DNA from: Brachionus rotundiformis
Lineage: Eukaryota; Rotifera; Eurotatoria; Ploima; Brachionidae
Assembly: GCA_016802295.1 (NCBI GenBank)
Contig: JAESIW010000138.1
Span: 319,904 to 383,903 of the forward strand
DNA: 64,000 bases
Direction of reading: 5' to 3'
Shown: positions 11,367 to 23,040 of the stretch, piece by piece
Layout: each line of letters starts with the position of its first letter
Position numbering within the stretch: position 1 is the first letter of the stretch
Notes under the pieces: generated by a model
The model's input: the letters and a program-made list of their open reading frames with translations, nothing else
Databases searched by the model: none
What the model was told of the DNA's origin: nothing
Made by a program: the position numbers and the translations under genes

Positions 11367-12767
11367 TTAATTTTTAAAACAAATAAGCTTATGATTTTGG
11401 TCAATCCAGTCTTTGGTTTGGCATTCTTTGTCACAATAGGACGCTTTTAGGCACTTAGAGCAGCTAAATTTGGAATTTGACTTTCCACAATAGCTGCACA
11501 TTTTTTCGCTTATTTTGCCAGTGAAAACAATGCTATTTGGATCGTCGACGCGAATCATCGCCTCGCCATCCATTGCTTGTCTCACATACGGATTCATAAT
11601 CGAAATCCAAGTGCCCTTTTTAAAATCTTCACCTATTTGGTCAAAGTCGTTGCCCAAATTGTACACACTAAGTCTTTCCATTGTGTTTCCGCCATCATCT
11701 ATCAAGAAAAATATGGACGTGAAGCCGAAAACTGGCAAGTCGAACACTCGAACTGTAAGCACTCGACCAGTCAGAACCTCATCTCTGGTAAAATCTATTT
11801 CTTTAAGTTGAATTTCTTTCAGTATTGACATGGAATGGGGCTGCCTTTGAGTCTTTGGCGGCTTAAATGAAGTATTTAAAGTATGGTAAGATGTGTTCAA
11901 AAATCTAGTCTTCATCTCATAAACAAGCTGTCTCTGCTTACGAATCAGATAAGTTCTAAGCTCGTTTTTGGCTACTTTATTTCCAGGCAAGTTATTGTTA
12001 ACATCCGTGCCACATCCCAGAAAATCTTGCAGCATAGTTTTGGTTTGACTGTCATAGGGCAAAAAACATGGCAGCTGATCTTTCTCTGCCAATTCTCCTT
12101 TTTTAAAGTACTCTTCGACTATGCGTCTAGCTTGACTCTTGTCTTTGGTCAAAGCCAGTTTGCAAAAGCCAATCGAGTAGTAGGCTTCGGGCACTTTGCG
12201 GTTATCAGTGGCACAAATGTCTAGAAAGCGCTCGTAGTCCTTGAGAGCGTTTTTAAAGCAACGCGAATTCTTGAACGCAGCAGCCCTCAAATAAGTGCTG
12301 AATGAATTGTCCGGCTCTTTGGACAAAACATAATTATACTCTTTGATTCCCAATTTGAATTGCTTCAAAAAAATGTGCATGCTGGCCTTAACCTCGTACA
12401 TTCGAGTACAACCAGGGTATCTTTGGATCGATTTTTTGACAAAGTCCAGGTTTTGTGCATAATTTGCCACGTTAAAATACATGAGACAAATCCTTGCGTT
12501 CAAGTCCAATTCACATTTTTTGACCAAATTTTCATCAACTACTTTTTCCAGCAGTTTAAGCAATTTTTCTTTCACATCCAGCGACTTGACACATACCAGA
12601 GAATTAATTTGTAAAGCCCGAGCCATTTTAGAGATTATAGAGGCCAAGTTTGAAGGATTGTGTTGGCAAAATTGGTCAAGTGCTTGGTTGAAAATTTTCA
12701 AAGCATCGAGCATCTGCTTGGCCGTAACAGAACCTCGCTGAGCGTATTCAGAAAGCATTTTTTTCAT
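11367..12767 (-). CDS. TPR-repeat and MYND zinc-finger protein (downstream half of a split gene)
   Basis: 466 codons. Residues about 30-260 are TPR-like helical repeats; one conserved block ends in DQLPCFLPYDSQTK. A variable region with a beta-rich stretch follows. The last about 38 residues are a MYND zinc finger with all ligands: CSYCGKSNSKFSCSKC, ASYCDKEC, then H and C in QNHKLIC. MYND domains bind proline-rich partners; the protein's own function is unknown. The first ATG (12767) overlaps the end of the upstream TPR-Sel1 frame by 20 nt at a run of seven A, and removing one base joins the two frames. Most likely this is the second half of one protein of about 910 aa and the ATG is not a true start. 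A separate bicistronic ORF is possible but less likely in an animal. Confidence 0.75.
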   Translation of the reverse strand: MKKMLSEYAQRGSVTAKQMLDALKIFNQALDQFCQHNPSNLASIISKMARALQINSLVCVKSLDVKEKLLKLLEKVVDENLVKKCELDLNARICLMYFNVANYAQNLDFVKKSIQRYPGCTRMYEVKASMHIFLKQFKLGIKEYNYVLSKEPDNSFSTYLRAAAFKNSRCFKNALKDYERFLDICATDNRKVPEAYYSIGFCKLALTKDKSQARRIVEEYFKKGELAEKDQLPCFLPYDSQTKTMLQDFLGCGTDVNNNLPGNKVAKNELRTYLIRKQRQLVYEMKTRFLNTSYHTLNTSFKPPKTQRQPHSMSILKEIQLKEIDFTRDEVLTGRVLTVRVFDLPVFGFTSIFFLIDDGGNTMERLSVYNLGNDFDQIGEDFKKGTWISIMNPYVRQAMDGEAMIRVDDPNSIVFTGKISEKMCSYCGKSNSKFSCSKCLKASYCDKECQTKDWIDQNHKLICFKN

Positions 12768-14094
12768 CGTAGGGATTTGATCGGATCGATTCCGGGTAGC
12801 AAGGATCCACTAATTGATTAAAATTGAGACAATTAAGTTTCATGTGAGTTTCAAAGTTTTCACAGGCTCTCAGTTGGTTAATCTGGTTCATTATTTTTTC
12901 ATGTCTTTCCATGGCCAAAATAGGATTGGCTTGCAGGTCGCGTTCGTGCCAAAGCAGAGCTTGTTCAGGATCCTCCTTAGCCAAGTAGACAAGCACAAGG
13001 TTGGATATGGCTTCAACTGAGCCTTTTTTCTGCGAGTACAAAAGCAAGAGCTCGGCACGCTCCAAATCCATGGGCATTTCTTCTCCATTCATTTGGATCA
13101 GGCCAAGGTTATTGGCTGCGTGTGGACTGCCATGTTCAACTGCCTGCTCATAGTACTTGACCGCTTGCTCAATATCCTTTGGCAAGTAGATTCCCTGATG
13201 ATACAAAAGACCGAGCATATGTTCGGACTCGGCCACTCCCACATTTGGTGCATCTAGAAAGCCTATCTTTTTATAAGCGGGCTGACTGGCAGCCTGTTTA
13301 AACAAGCTGACGGCCAATTCAAAGTCAAGTTTAACGCCTTTGCCGTGTTTATGCAGCAAACCAAGGTTATACATGGCTTCGGCATTGTTCATTTTGGCAG
13401 CTTTGGTATAATATTTAGCAGCTAGTTCATAGCTTTGTTTGCACTTTGACGAACCATCGCGATTCTCGTGTCCAAGCCATAAATATTCAAAACTCTTGTC
13501 ACCTTTTATCAAATCTTGCTTGGTATCTTCAAGATTCTGCTTAAACCACTCTGTGTTTACTTCACCAAGTCTGTTCTTTATTTTGTCTATTTCCTCTTCT
13601 GTTCTTTCTTCGGTAGTTTTAGGCAAATAGGATTCGTCAAAGTGGGCCAAGCGGTTTTGTTCGAAATTCGAACTCCTTGCCAAGGCTAAAAGGTTCATGA
13701 TATCTTTATTCCCGGGCTCAAGTTCCAAGGCCTTTGTGTAATTCTGAACAGATTTTTCATGCTCATTTAGCTCGGCATATATTTGGCCAAGTCTGGCCCA
13801 TGTTTTGGACCATTTAGGCCCGAGATTGTTAGCTTGTTGAGCGTCGACAAGAGATTTGTATAAATAATCTCTGTCGCGTCTATTGATGGACTCATAAAGC
13901 TTCAAATAAGCCAATGACCGGTTCGAGTGAAGAACTGCTTTTTGTTCACTACTTAAATTTTCAATCGAAAACGCTTGGTTGTAGAGTTGGACAGCTTTAT
14001 GGAGCTCATTTTGCTTGTAGAACTGGTTTGCTTGTGATTTCAGATTTTCGAATCTGGAAGAGCTTGTTTCGGCTTTGTTTTTTGAGAGACTCAT
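12748..14094 (-). CDS. TPR and Sel1-repeat protein (upstream half of a split gene)
   Basis: 448 codons from ATG 14094. Residues about 15-150 are TPR repeats of the co-chaperone kind, with RLGQIYAELNEHEKSVQNY and KALELEPGN as clear TPR signatures. Residues about 235-390 contain Sel1-like repeats (AMYNLGLLHKHGKGV, HMLGLLYHQGIYLPKD, AANNLGLIQMNG). Such repeats build protein-interaction scaffolds. The frame ends at a TGA seven codons after a GATGAAAAAAATG stretch, while the +1 frame continues as TPR-MYND. TPR, Sel1 and MYND modules plausibly belong to one scaffold protein. The split could be an assembly or sequencing error in the homopolymer, a real mutation, or programmed +1 frameshifting. Confidence 0.75.
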   Translation of the reverse strand: MSLSKNKAETSSSRFENLKSQANQFYKQNELHKAVQLYNQAFSIENLSSEQKAVLHSNRSLAYLKLYESINRRDRDYLYKSLVDAQQANNLGPKWSKTWARLGQIYAELNEHEKSVQNYTKALELEPGNKDIMNLLALARSSNFEQNRLAHFDESYLPKTTEERTEEEIDKIKNRLGEVNTEWFKQNLEDTKQDLIKGDKSFEYLWLGHENRDGSSKCKQSYELAAKYYTKAAKMNNAEAMYNLGLLHKHGKGVKLDFELAVSLFKQAASQPAYKKIGFLDAPNVGVAESEHMLGLLYHQGIYLPKDIEQAVKYYEQAVEHGSPHAANNLGLIQMNGEEMPMDLERAELLLLYSQKKGSVEAISNLVLVYLAKEDPEQALLWHERDLQANPILAMERHEKIMNQINQLRACENFETHMKLNCLNFNQLVDPCYPESIRSNPYDEKNAF

Positions 14095-14601
14095 TTTTTT
14101 TCTTCAATTTTGTGTTTTGTTTAAAGATTAGGAAACAACCCTCACTTACATTTAGTCTCATCTATTTAATCACATCACAAGCCAACAATCCAAAAATAAA
14201 AATAGCAAAACTTATTTTTTATTTTTAGAGAGCTTTAAAATTTGCTTAGTTAATTTATTACCAGCTATAGAAATTGGTAAACTAGTAACCCGTTACCGAA
14301 GCCTAATTATTTAATAACAAGGATTGTTTTTTTTATCAGCTTTAATTGAATTTCACAAACTAATAAAAAAATTTATAATATTATTTAAAAAAGTAAAATA
14401 TTTAATTATTTAAATTAAATTTTTTGATTTTTTTTTATAAAACCTGAGAAAATCAAATTAATATTATTAAATATTGAATGCTTGACATTGAATCATTGAT
14501 CCCTTGATCACAAAGCAACTTATGAGCCTTGAATAAAAAAATCCGAATTTTTTCATGACATGTTTGCTGTTTTTAATGTTGGTTCTATCAGATTCTTACT
14601 A
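14095..14601. other. Non-coding flank upstream of the TPR-Sel1 gene
   Basis: AT-rich sequence that should contain the promoter of the minus-strand TPR-Sel1 gene. No specific element was recognised. Confidence 0.4.
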
Positions 14602-14703
14602 TTACTTAAATTATATTTTATATTTTAAGTAAAAGATAACATTTTATCTAGTATTCCATGCTATACTTTTCTAAAATTAAATTTAATTTCAACAATTCAA
14701 TTA
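14602..14703. repeat. 102-bp direct repeat, left copy
   Basis: Matches 15861-15962 base for base with only two differences (positions 14605 and 14698). The copies lie 1,259 bp apart and exactly enclose the retrotransposon endonuclease fragment. No match continues beyond either end. Confidence 0.85.
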
Positions 14704-15860
14704 AGACTGATTGAAAATGCTCATTAAAGATTTTTGCAATTTCATTTTTTTCAGTTGACTTCGCGCTTTACTTGATTTTTTATCATTTTAAATTTCTTTA
14801 AAAAGTGTTGCCTATTTTGTCTACTTCCATACATTGCTTTACTCCAATAAGTCTTTTTAGTCTTAATCAAGCTTTTGAGTTTCTGATTCATCCAAGGTGA
14901 TTTTTTTCTAAGGACTAAGATATTATTTCGTCTTGGGATAAACATCCTGCAAGCGCACTCATACAATTTGAGGAAAACTTCATACATTTCGTTTATATTT
15001 AGCCCTTTAAAGCTCATAACCCAGTCTACACTACTCAATAAGTTTGATATTAAAGGATAATTTCCTTTTCTAAAGTTAAATAATTCACAATGAAACAAAA
15101 CTTTATCGTATATATTTTCATTTGAGTAAATAAAGTTCCATGTAATGCTCATATGACCGCGATTCAAACTCCCTAGACCTGGTCCGGTGTTTAAATTTAC
15201 AATCCTAGTATCACTTTCAGTTAATATTAGGTCTAATGTTGACGACTGAGAATTATCATCGTTTTGAAATGTTGGTTCAGTAACGTTTTGAAATAAAAAA
15301 TAGTCCTCTAATGCATCAATTAATTCAGACTCTTCTAAACTAGACTTTTCTCCTAGATTCCATTCACCATTGTGATACCAGGAAATATTAGGGCAATTAA
15401 AGTCTCCACAAATCAACATACCACTTATTTTTTTTGCATCTAGCATTTTTCTTGTTCTACTTATACTCCATTTGATTTCGTCAATCGATTTAGCAATATA
15501 TGGGCAGTAGATGCACCCTATCAATATTAACTCTCCTCCGCATGTTATCTGACACCAAAATTGTTCAATCTGTCTATGTGAATTTCAGTAGCCATTATGC
15601 CATTTTTTAGATAAATACATACCCCTCCACCTCTTTTGCTAATTTGTCTGTCTTGACGGTAGCATACATAGCCCTCAATGTGAACTACTGAAGACTCATC
15701 GAACCAGGTTTCTGTAATGAATAAAACGTCATAATTATATATATGAGTAATCGCTGTGAGTTCATGTAGCTTGTTGTTCAAGGATGTGGCATTCGTATAC
15801 CAACAACTTAAACTTGCGTATTTCTTGTGGCTACTTTTCAAGCAATACATGGAATCATCT
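14704..15860 (-). mobile_element. Non-LTR (CR1/Jockey-type) retrotransposon fragment: endonuclease domain only, frameshifted
   Basis: On the minus strand 15850-15545 reads an APE-type endonuclease N-terminus (HELTAITHIYNYDVLFITET, then RGGGVCIYLKN). After a frameshift, 15524-14751 continues with ICGDFNCPNISW, STLDLILTES and GHMSITWNF, the GDFN, DLI and S-H motifs of this nuclease. It then runs into the linker towards the reverse transcriptase. A third frame before 14704 gives KNEIAKIFNEHFQSVL, the usual segment just ahead of the RT domain. RT, 3' UTR and poly(A) are absent. The fragment fills exactly the space between two copies of a 102-bp direct repeat. It is dead (two frameshifts, truncated at both ends). 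Confidence 0.85.
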
Positions 15861-15962
15861 TTATTTAAATTATATTTTATATTTTAAGTAAAAGATAACA
15901 TTTTATCTAGTATTCCATGCTATACTTTTCTAAAATTAAATTTAATTTCAACAATTTAATTA
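15861..15962. repeat. 102-bp direct repeat, right copy
   Basis: Second copy of 14602-14703, two mismatches. It begins immediately upstream of the endonuclease fragment, next to the ATGGAATC at its 5' edge. Confidence 0.85.
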
Positions 15963-16533
15963 TTGATAAATAATAACTCTTAGCTAGACAAATTATTGTC
16001 TCTTTTGAGTAGTAGCATAAGAGAGTAATCAAATTCTTGGATGATATGATGATGTAAAAACTTAATTAGAATACTTTTTTGTGTTTTATTAATTAATTTT
16101 TAATTTAATTCTCAAGTAAAAATCAATTTAAAAAATTTATTGTTTGATTTTTAAATTTATGTGGTATATAAATCATTTAATTCTGTTTTTTTGGTACAAA
16201 AGTTAATGCAAAAAAAGTTCAATTTTGAACAAAGTTCTCCAAATAATTTTTTAATTTATATAGTTATGGTATGAAAATTTCTTTTCTACTCTGATTATTC
16301 TATGAATTCTTCATCATATACTTATTTACCACTAAAAGTAATGAGCTCTTCATATTTATCATTTAACTTAGAAGACAATCATGATAATCTTCATTTCTAC
16401 TATACCAACGATACGAGCCTAAATAAAAAGCTGATAAATCCTGTTGGATGGATGCGACCCGACGAATCCTTTTGGCGGACGACTCTAGGCGGCCACTTGG
16501 CCGGTCAGCTTGACGGTCCATTTTTTTTGACCG
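15963..16533. other. Intergenic region
   Basis: AT-rich up to about 16440. A GC-richer patch (16441-16530) follows with two short hairpins: CGGCCA/TGGCCG at 16490-16503 and CGGTCA paired to TGACCG further on. An open frame across this patch has no recognisable protein similarity, and I do not call a gene. Confidence 0.4.
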
Positions 16534-16797
16534 TAAAAAAGGGCCAAAAATACGACATTTATTAAGTTAAAAAAAAAGATATTTTATTAAAATATTTTAT
16601 ATGTTTATAAAAAACTTTTAGTTTTAATATTTTTTTTGCATCTTTCATATTTTATTTAATCTAATAATGTGGGTTTTATTTGTTTAAATAAATTTTTATA
16701 TTTACTTATATTTTTTAAGAAATAAAATAATTTAATTAAATATTTTTTTTTTTTTTTTTTTTAATTTTATTAATGTGGTATTTTTGGCCGCCCGTAT
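16534..16797. mobile_element. Putative short TIR element (MITE-like)
   Basis: GGCCAAAAATACGACATTTA at 16542-16561 faces its inverted partner at 16770-16789, with 18 of 20 positions matching. A TA dinucleotide stands just outside each end. The roughly 210-bp interior is AT-rich with a T20 run and codes for nothing. Size, TIRs and TA flanks suit a non-autonomous Tc1/mariner-type element, but a TA duplication in such AT-rich DNA is weak evidence. Confidence 0.4.
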
Positions 16798-17473
16798 TTT
16801 TACACAGATTCCAACACTAATACCTACCTATAATATTAAAATCGTCTTCCTCATCTTGCCTTTCTTTATCTATTACCCTTGGTTTTTTTCAGTTCTTGCC
16901 AAAATTTTTCTGGTCATTTTATTCATTTTTTTAACAATCTCGATAGCTTTCAATCTGAGCATAATTCATTTCTTCGATTTCATTTTTTTCATTTATTCTG
17001 GTTTGTTTTGGTAGGCTGAGAGTCAAATTAATATCATTTATTGAACAAGTCTGTCTACAAAGATTTGATTCAATCTCTCTGACTTTTGATCTTGTCAAAC
17101 GTTAGCAGCTCAGATTCTTCAGGATTCACAATTTGACTAAGGCGATTCTTAGATTTTCTCTTTATCTTATCCATTTTTATTTAAATAATTTTCAAGATTT
17201 TAATTTTGATTCAATTTATTTAAATTCAAATATTGTTTTTTTTTGTCAAATTTTACCTATATTAAATTAAATTTTTAGGGGTTTTTTGGATCTCCTGAGT
17301 TAACTTATCTTTTTAGCTTTTATTCTATGAAAAATGGTATATTTTGCAATAAAAAAGTTTTAATAATTTTAGATTTTAATTATCAGATTGCCAAAAAAAA
17401 TTTTAAATAATAATTACGTTTTTTATTTAACCAAATACAAATTAGAGACATAGTATAAAGCTAATATTAATTC
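16798..17473. other. Intergenic region with one tiny open frame
   Basis: Mostly AT-rich and non-coding. A 34-codon ATG frame on the minus strand (17174-17070, beginning MDKIKRKSKNRLSQIV) is rich in charged residues. It could be a first exon or part of a lost element, but nothing supports that beyond its composition. Confidence 0.35.
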
Positions 17474-18212
17474 CAGGAAAGCCTATTTAGCCTTGACCCA
17501 GTTGAAAGAGATGCCTCTCAACATGCTGTGAGATGGAGCAAGTGGACTAAGCTGTGGAAATTGCGCCGACATTAGGGGGATTACCAAAATGTCTTAACAC
17601 TCAAACCGCTGTTCGCCATCAAAAAAGGAGATGAAGCCAGAGATATATACAATAGCAAGAAGAAGGAGGAAAAAAGCGACAAACTGGTGGAGATTATCAA
17701 GTTCATAACCTCCCATTTTGCGCCAAAACGATCCAAATTCTGGGTGCAGCGAGGTGAATGAATCCGAGATGGATGCAAGTTGAAGAACAATCAACTTCAC
17801 AAGCTTAATGAGTGAGGAGAGCATTGTCTGGTGCTGATACAAGAGAGATTGGCACAATGATGAGACGAATAATGCTAGCCACTACAACAAACAGGACGGA
17901 ACGACCAAGTTTATTGTGGTCGAAGGATGTCATGATATGCAAAGACACTGCAGTTAACTTGGTCGGACACTATTTGGAAGATGAAAAAACTTCTGAACAA
18001 GCAATAAACCAAATCAAGGATACCATCGGGCTTCACACATCAGAGTTCAAAAACAGTTCGTTAATTTTCCCAAACTGTTAAGACCCAAACAAAACGCAAG
18101 ACCGACAGAAGAAGACAACTGCTTCTACACCCACCATTCTCTAATAGAAAGGCGGTAGATAAGGAGATCGAGAAGCAGGTTGCTGAAGGCATTCTGGAAC
18201 CTGTGAAAGAGT
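17474..18212 (+). mobile_element. Ty3/gypsy-like LTR retrotransposon relic (gag to start of pol)
   Basis: GC-richer block with decayed retrotransposon coding. From 17476 the frame reads LDPVERDASQHAVRWSKW and, after a stop, GDEARDIYNSKKKEEKSDKL then ITSHFAPKRSKFW, the usual capsid-region pattern of gypsy-like gag. From about 18140 it reads NRKAVDKEIEKQVAEGILEP, the entry to a gypsy reverse transcriptase. Several stops and frameshifts and a large internal deletion (protease missing) show it is dead. No LTRs were recognised. It abuts another retroelement relic on the opposite strand at about 18215. Confidence 0.6.
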
Positions 18213-18214
18213 AT

Positions 18215-18570
18215 CTACGACTTTAGATAAATTCTTTGTACCGTATCTGCTAAAAATGGAATAGTTAAACAAAGGAAATTTTGAATCAACATGCATTACA
18301 TTGCATTTTTTGATTTTCAAATCCAAATATTAAGTAAGTGACCAGCTTGAAATTAAGTCTTTATCTTTTTGAAGTAGGAGATTATCCTGAGAAAACTTTA
18401 GTATCATCGGCATATTTTTCCCATTTATTAACTAAACGATTTGAAAGATCGTTTATAAATATCAAAAATAATAGAGGTTCTAATTGTCCTGAACCTTGAG
18501 GTACTCCGCTGGTTACATCCAACCAACTTGACATGGATGAACCCAAAATAACTCTTTGTTTCCTAACTTA
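18215..18570 (-). mobile_element. CR1/Jockey-type reverse transcriptase relic
   Basis: Minus-strand reading gives SSWLDVTSGVPQGSGQLEP, LLFLIFINDLSN and KYADDTKVFS, i.e. RT palm motifs with the catalytic YADD. After a gap comes LKIKKCNVMHVDSK, the common post-palm motif. Stops and small deletions interrupt it and both ends are missing. Its 3' edge meets the gypsy relic, so one element inserted next to or into the other. Confidence 0.7.
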
Positions 18571-21500
18571 TTTACTTAAATCTTCATAATTTCCATTTTT
18601 ATGTTTCAATTTTTCATATTTTCTTTCTAAAAATTTCTATAAATTTTCAATAAAATATTTTTAACAAAAAATGTTATACTTTCATTAATTTTAGTTATAA
18701 AAATAATAATTTATAGAGACAATGCAAGTAATCTAAAAATCTGCTTTTTGTATATTTTAGAGATTATATTTTTTAGGAGATAGGCTCACTAATTATAGAG
18801 ATCGATTAAATATAACCCATTAAAAATCCATGTAAATAGAACTAATCAAATAAATAAGAATATTATTTAAAAATATGATAAAAAAAAATTTAATAAAGGT
18901 AAAAAAAAATAAATTCCTTTTTAATTAAATTCTTATAAATGTAACACTTAAATGGATTTTAATACTTAAATTAAAAAGTAAACAAAAAGTCTAATGTTTA
19001 ATAATAAATTTTTAAGCTTATCAAAAATGGCAAATTTACTTAAAAGATTGTGAATCAATAAGGTTTATATTTATTGATTATTTTAATACAATTGATTTAA
19101 AAGTGATAAATGACTTTTATTTCTAAAAAAGTAAATCCCCAAAATTTAATAATGGTTTTGTTAAATCGCTTTTCAAATGAACAAGTCTATGAATTTTTAA
19201 TAGAGAACATCTTTTTCAAATGAATTTTTTTCTTATAATTTTTTCTAAAGGGTCACAACTTGATGGACCAATTGATGAATAAAACTTTATAAATTTAAAT
19301 TAGTTTAGAAGAGCATTTTTTAAAGTAAATTGAACATTTAAAATTTAAATTAACTTATTTTCTCTAAAAAATGTGTAATTATTTTACAAAAATTATAGTT
19401 TTGATAAAAAATATCAACCAAGACTGATTTTTATTAGCATTATAAAAAGAGCATTATTTAAATTCTATTTATTTGACTTAACTAGCAAAATATTAATTTA
19501 TTCTAATATAATTTTCTTAATATCATTTTCGCATTTATAATATCCGGCATTGGAACAAAATTTTTTTTTACAAAAAATCAGACTTATCACTGATTTTGAT
19601 CTCAAAACTCTTACCCTAATTATTAATTGATAAATTCATTCGTCTATGAATCAAACAAAGCCAAGAAGAAGAATAAGTCTTTATTTTGTATTCATTTTCA
19701 TCTTTTAGTCGTTTATCTAGTTATTTTAATTTTAAATTAAAAAAAAAATAAATTAAAAAATAGTAAATAAACAGAATATTAAAAATAAAATTTGAATTTC
19801 AAATTGCTTTTAGAAACAAAAACAATAATTCTCTAATAAAATCAATCTATACATTAATTTATATGAAAAGGTTTTAATTTTTGTTACATTTCTAGTCTAG
19901 CTTTTAGCTATTTTCCAAGTTCACGCATCTGACATAATCGCCATAGACACCTACAACATCTATCATATCCTATCTAATCCCAAACCAGCTCTTAGTCAAA
20001 TATATCTTCTTTTTATTTGTATATTCTTTCTGCTTTTAGATTTATTCAATAGATCACGCTTCATTAATCTTTTAATCTAAATGCCAACTATGTCAGCCCT
20101 AAAATATAAAAATAAAAACTTCGTCCAATTTGCATTTTCTTCCAGCTCTTGGAATTTTTGAAATTTCATAAATATTCAAATTTTAAATTCAAATTCAAGA
20201 TTTAGTTTGGATATGAATAATAATGACTATGATTATCATGATAGTTATCATTAGCCTAAAACTGTTTATTTATTAGATAAAATTTAAATTCGGGACTTAA
20301 TTAACTTTCTAGAAGAAGAAAATGACTGACAATGCATTCAGATTTTTAAAAAATCAAGTTTATCTCTTAAGCTCTTGATTTCGAAATTTCTCTCTAGTCA
20401 TTGTTTAAGCTTAAATTGTCTGGATTTTTTGCCAAAATCGAAGCTCAAATAGGACAAGCACTAATGGGCCAATGAGTAATCTTTTTCAATAAATTAGTTT
20501 GGTATGCATCCAACAATCAAGTCAATCTTTCTTATGGTAATTTTTTTTAAGATGCAAAAATTTAATTAATTCGAATTGAAATTTTTAAATAAATACAAAC
20601 TGATTTTTAAATGAGGCAACAATTAACATAAAAAGAAAAATCTTAGTTTAATATATTTCAAGAAGTTGATTATCTTATCTGTTTTTGGGATGATTTGAAT
20701 TTTTTTCTAAGGGTCCCGATTGAAATGCAGACCTGAGAAGAGAAGAAAACAACATATAAAAACGCAATTGAATAGTAATTAAGTTCGAATCATTTAAATT
20801 TTAGATTTAAAAAATAAATTTAAAATTAAAATTTTTCCTCATTTGTATTTGATATTTGGCTCTAGTATCTGATTTCAAATAAGCTTAACATTTTAAATAT
20901 TCTCTCATTTAAAGAAATATTGGCCCAAATTAGGTAATTAATTCCAAATTTTTATTTTTTTTTCAAACTAAATTTTGTATTTTTTTTGCTAGTAAGATTT
21001 TTGTTCATTGATATGTTTGTTCATTATCTTAAATATTCGACTATAGAATGAGCCTAAAGCTCTATTTTTGTTGATGTTATTTTTTCGTTTATTTCATAAA
21101 ATGTTTAAAAAAACTTAAAAACGGATATGTTTTTTTTTATTATTATTATAAATTTTTATTTATATGAAAAAAAGTTCTTAAAGGCAATTTCTGGTAAGAG
21201 TGCTTCGAAAAGGTAGGAATTGATCAAAAGTCTAAATTTGCATAATGCTGAGTTCTAGGCATGTTCATCGAGTATAATCTATTAATAAACATTTGAGCTT
21301 AGCTCGAAATTTATAAATGGCTAATTTAAATTTTTGATTTGAATCTAAAGCAAATTGTGAAGAAAAAAAATTAAAATAAAATATAAATAAAACAACAACA
21401 ACAAATATAAGAAAATTATAAAAACAAAATATCTAATTTACATTCGGCCAATTTATAAACAATTGAGGAGAATTTTTTTTAAATTTAAATTTTATATATG

Positions 21501-22038
21501 AGATTATTGGAGATTTGTTTCTAAAATTAGTATGGCTCATAGTAAGCTCGATATAAATTGACGTTTAGATTTTTTAATTTGAATTTTTATTTAAATTTTA
21601 GACTTTTTTTTATTTTTCGTTTTTGGAATCTAATTCTTTTGATTAATTGTTTTTATAATATTTGCATGTCTGATATGAGATATCAAGATTAAATATATTC
21701 TATTTAAATAAAGAGAAAGTCTTAATTTTCGTTTAACTTTTATCTAGTCGGCGTCACTTTCAATAGGAAAAATTAAGAAGAAAATATTACTCTTAGTCTA
21801 AATTGTTTGATAATTATTTGATTTTGAGTTATTTAAATAAATTCCTCTATTAACTACTATTTAAGTGAGGTTTGTAATTAAAGCACCATCTTACAATCTC
21901 ATCAAATGATCATCAAATGGCACTGATTTTAAATTTTAAATCAAGATATTTATCATTAGATGTGTTTAACTTCATCTATCAAGTTATGAGATAAAAAATA
22001 AGTGGTTTTATCAAAAAATTGAGTTTAAAAAAAAATAA

Positions 22039-22128
22039 ATATTGTTTTATTTATTTATATTCAAAAAATAATTTTTAAAATTTAAAATAAAAAAAATAAT
22101 TTTAATAAGATAAAGATAAAAACATAAA
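22039..22128. repeat. Dispersed direct repeat, copy 1
   Basis: A roughly 85-bp stretch sharing TATTCAAAAAATAATTTTTA and AATAAGATAAAGAT with 23041-23121. The high A/T content makes some similarity cheap, but the order and spacing of the blocks match. Confidence 0.45.
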
Positions 22129-23040
22129 TTCTGTTTGTCTAAAGTCAATTAGAATGCTTTTTTTTTTACAATTCTTCAATTAAATCGAGATTAAATCAAA
22201 TATTATAAAGCTAGGTTCCAATTTGTACAACAGTAAAAATTCAAAGATAGCAAGAGATACTATTTATACAGTTTTATTTAAGGATGTATTTATATAATGA
22301 TAAAAACTAGGAAAATTGTTAAACGCATAAAATCATAAAGTAGCATTGTCATACTATAGATATCAGGTTTAGATTCTTGATAGATAATTCGGTGTTTTTG
22401 ATATTTATTCGAACATTTTTAGTTAAAAAATAAATAGTTTAAATAGCAAGTGGCTTTGAAAAAAGTCAATATAAGAAACAAAACTTAACTTTCTATTTTA
22501 TTTTACTTTTTTTACATCATCCTCGCGGTGTTTGCTGAATAAATTAATAAATATACATATATACATATATATATATATATAAGTAATAAAAGTAATAAAA
22601 CTGCTTTTGAAAATTTTCCATTACTAGCATTGTAATGATAAGGAGATATACTTTTGCTTATATTAATTGTTGTTTTTTTATAACTTGTAAACATTGTAAC
22701 TACTATTCTTTTATCTTTATTTATTTGTCAGAATTTTCAAACTATGCCATTTTGAATGAATGGTCAATACTGTTCATTAATAGATAAAAAATATGAAAAT
22801 TATAGTATGATTTTAAAATTGTTGATTGGAAATTAGAATTTTATTCTTATAACTGATTTTATTACAAGATAATAATTAATTTTGTAAATAAAAGCAAAGT
22901 GTTTGAATTGTTGAAGTTATCAAGTATAAATAGACCTTAACCAAAGCCAATTTTGAGCATTTCTTCTTGAATTTGATTATCAAAAAAAATAATAATTTAT
23001 AAATATAAGTAAGAAAAAAATATTACATCTATCTAAATTT

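Noticed and set aside
16302..16565. 87-codon frame across the GC-rich hairpin patch
   Set aside because: Runs into the mini-element TIR and has no similarity; more likely non-coding.
17070..17174. 34-codon minus-strand frame MDKIKRKSKNRLSQ...
   Set aside because: Too short, and trial splicing to the next patch gives an early stop; noted but not called a gene.
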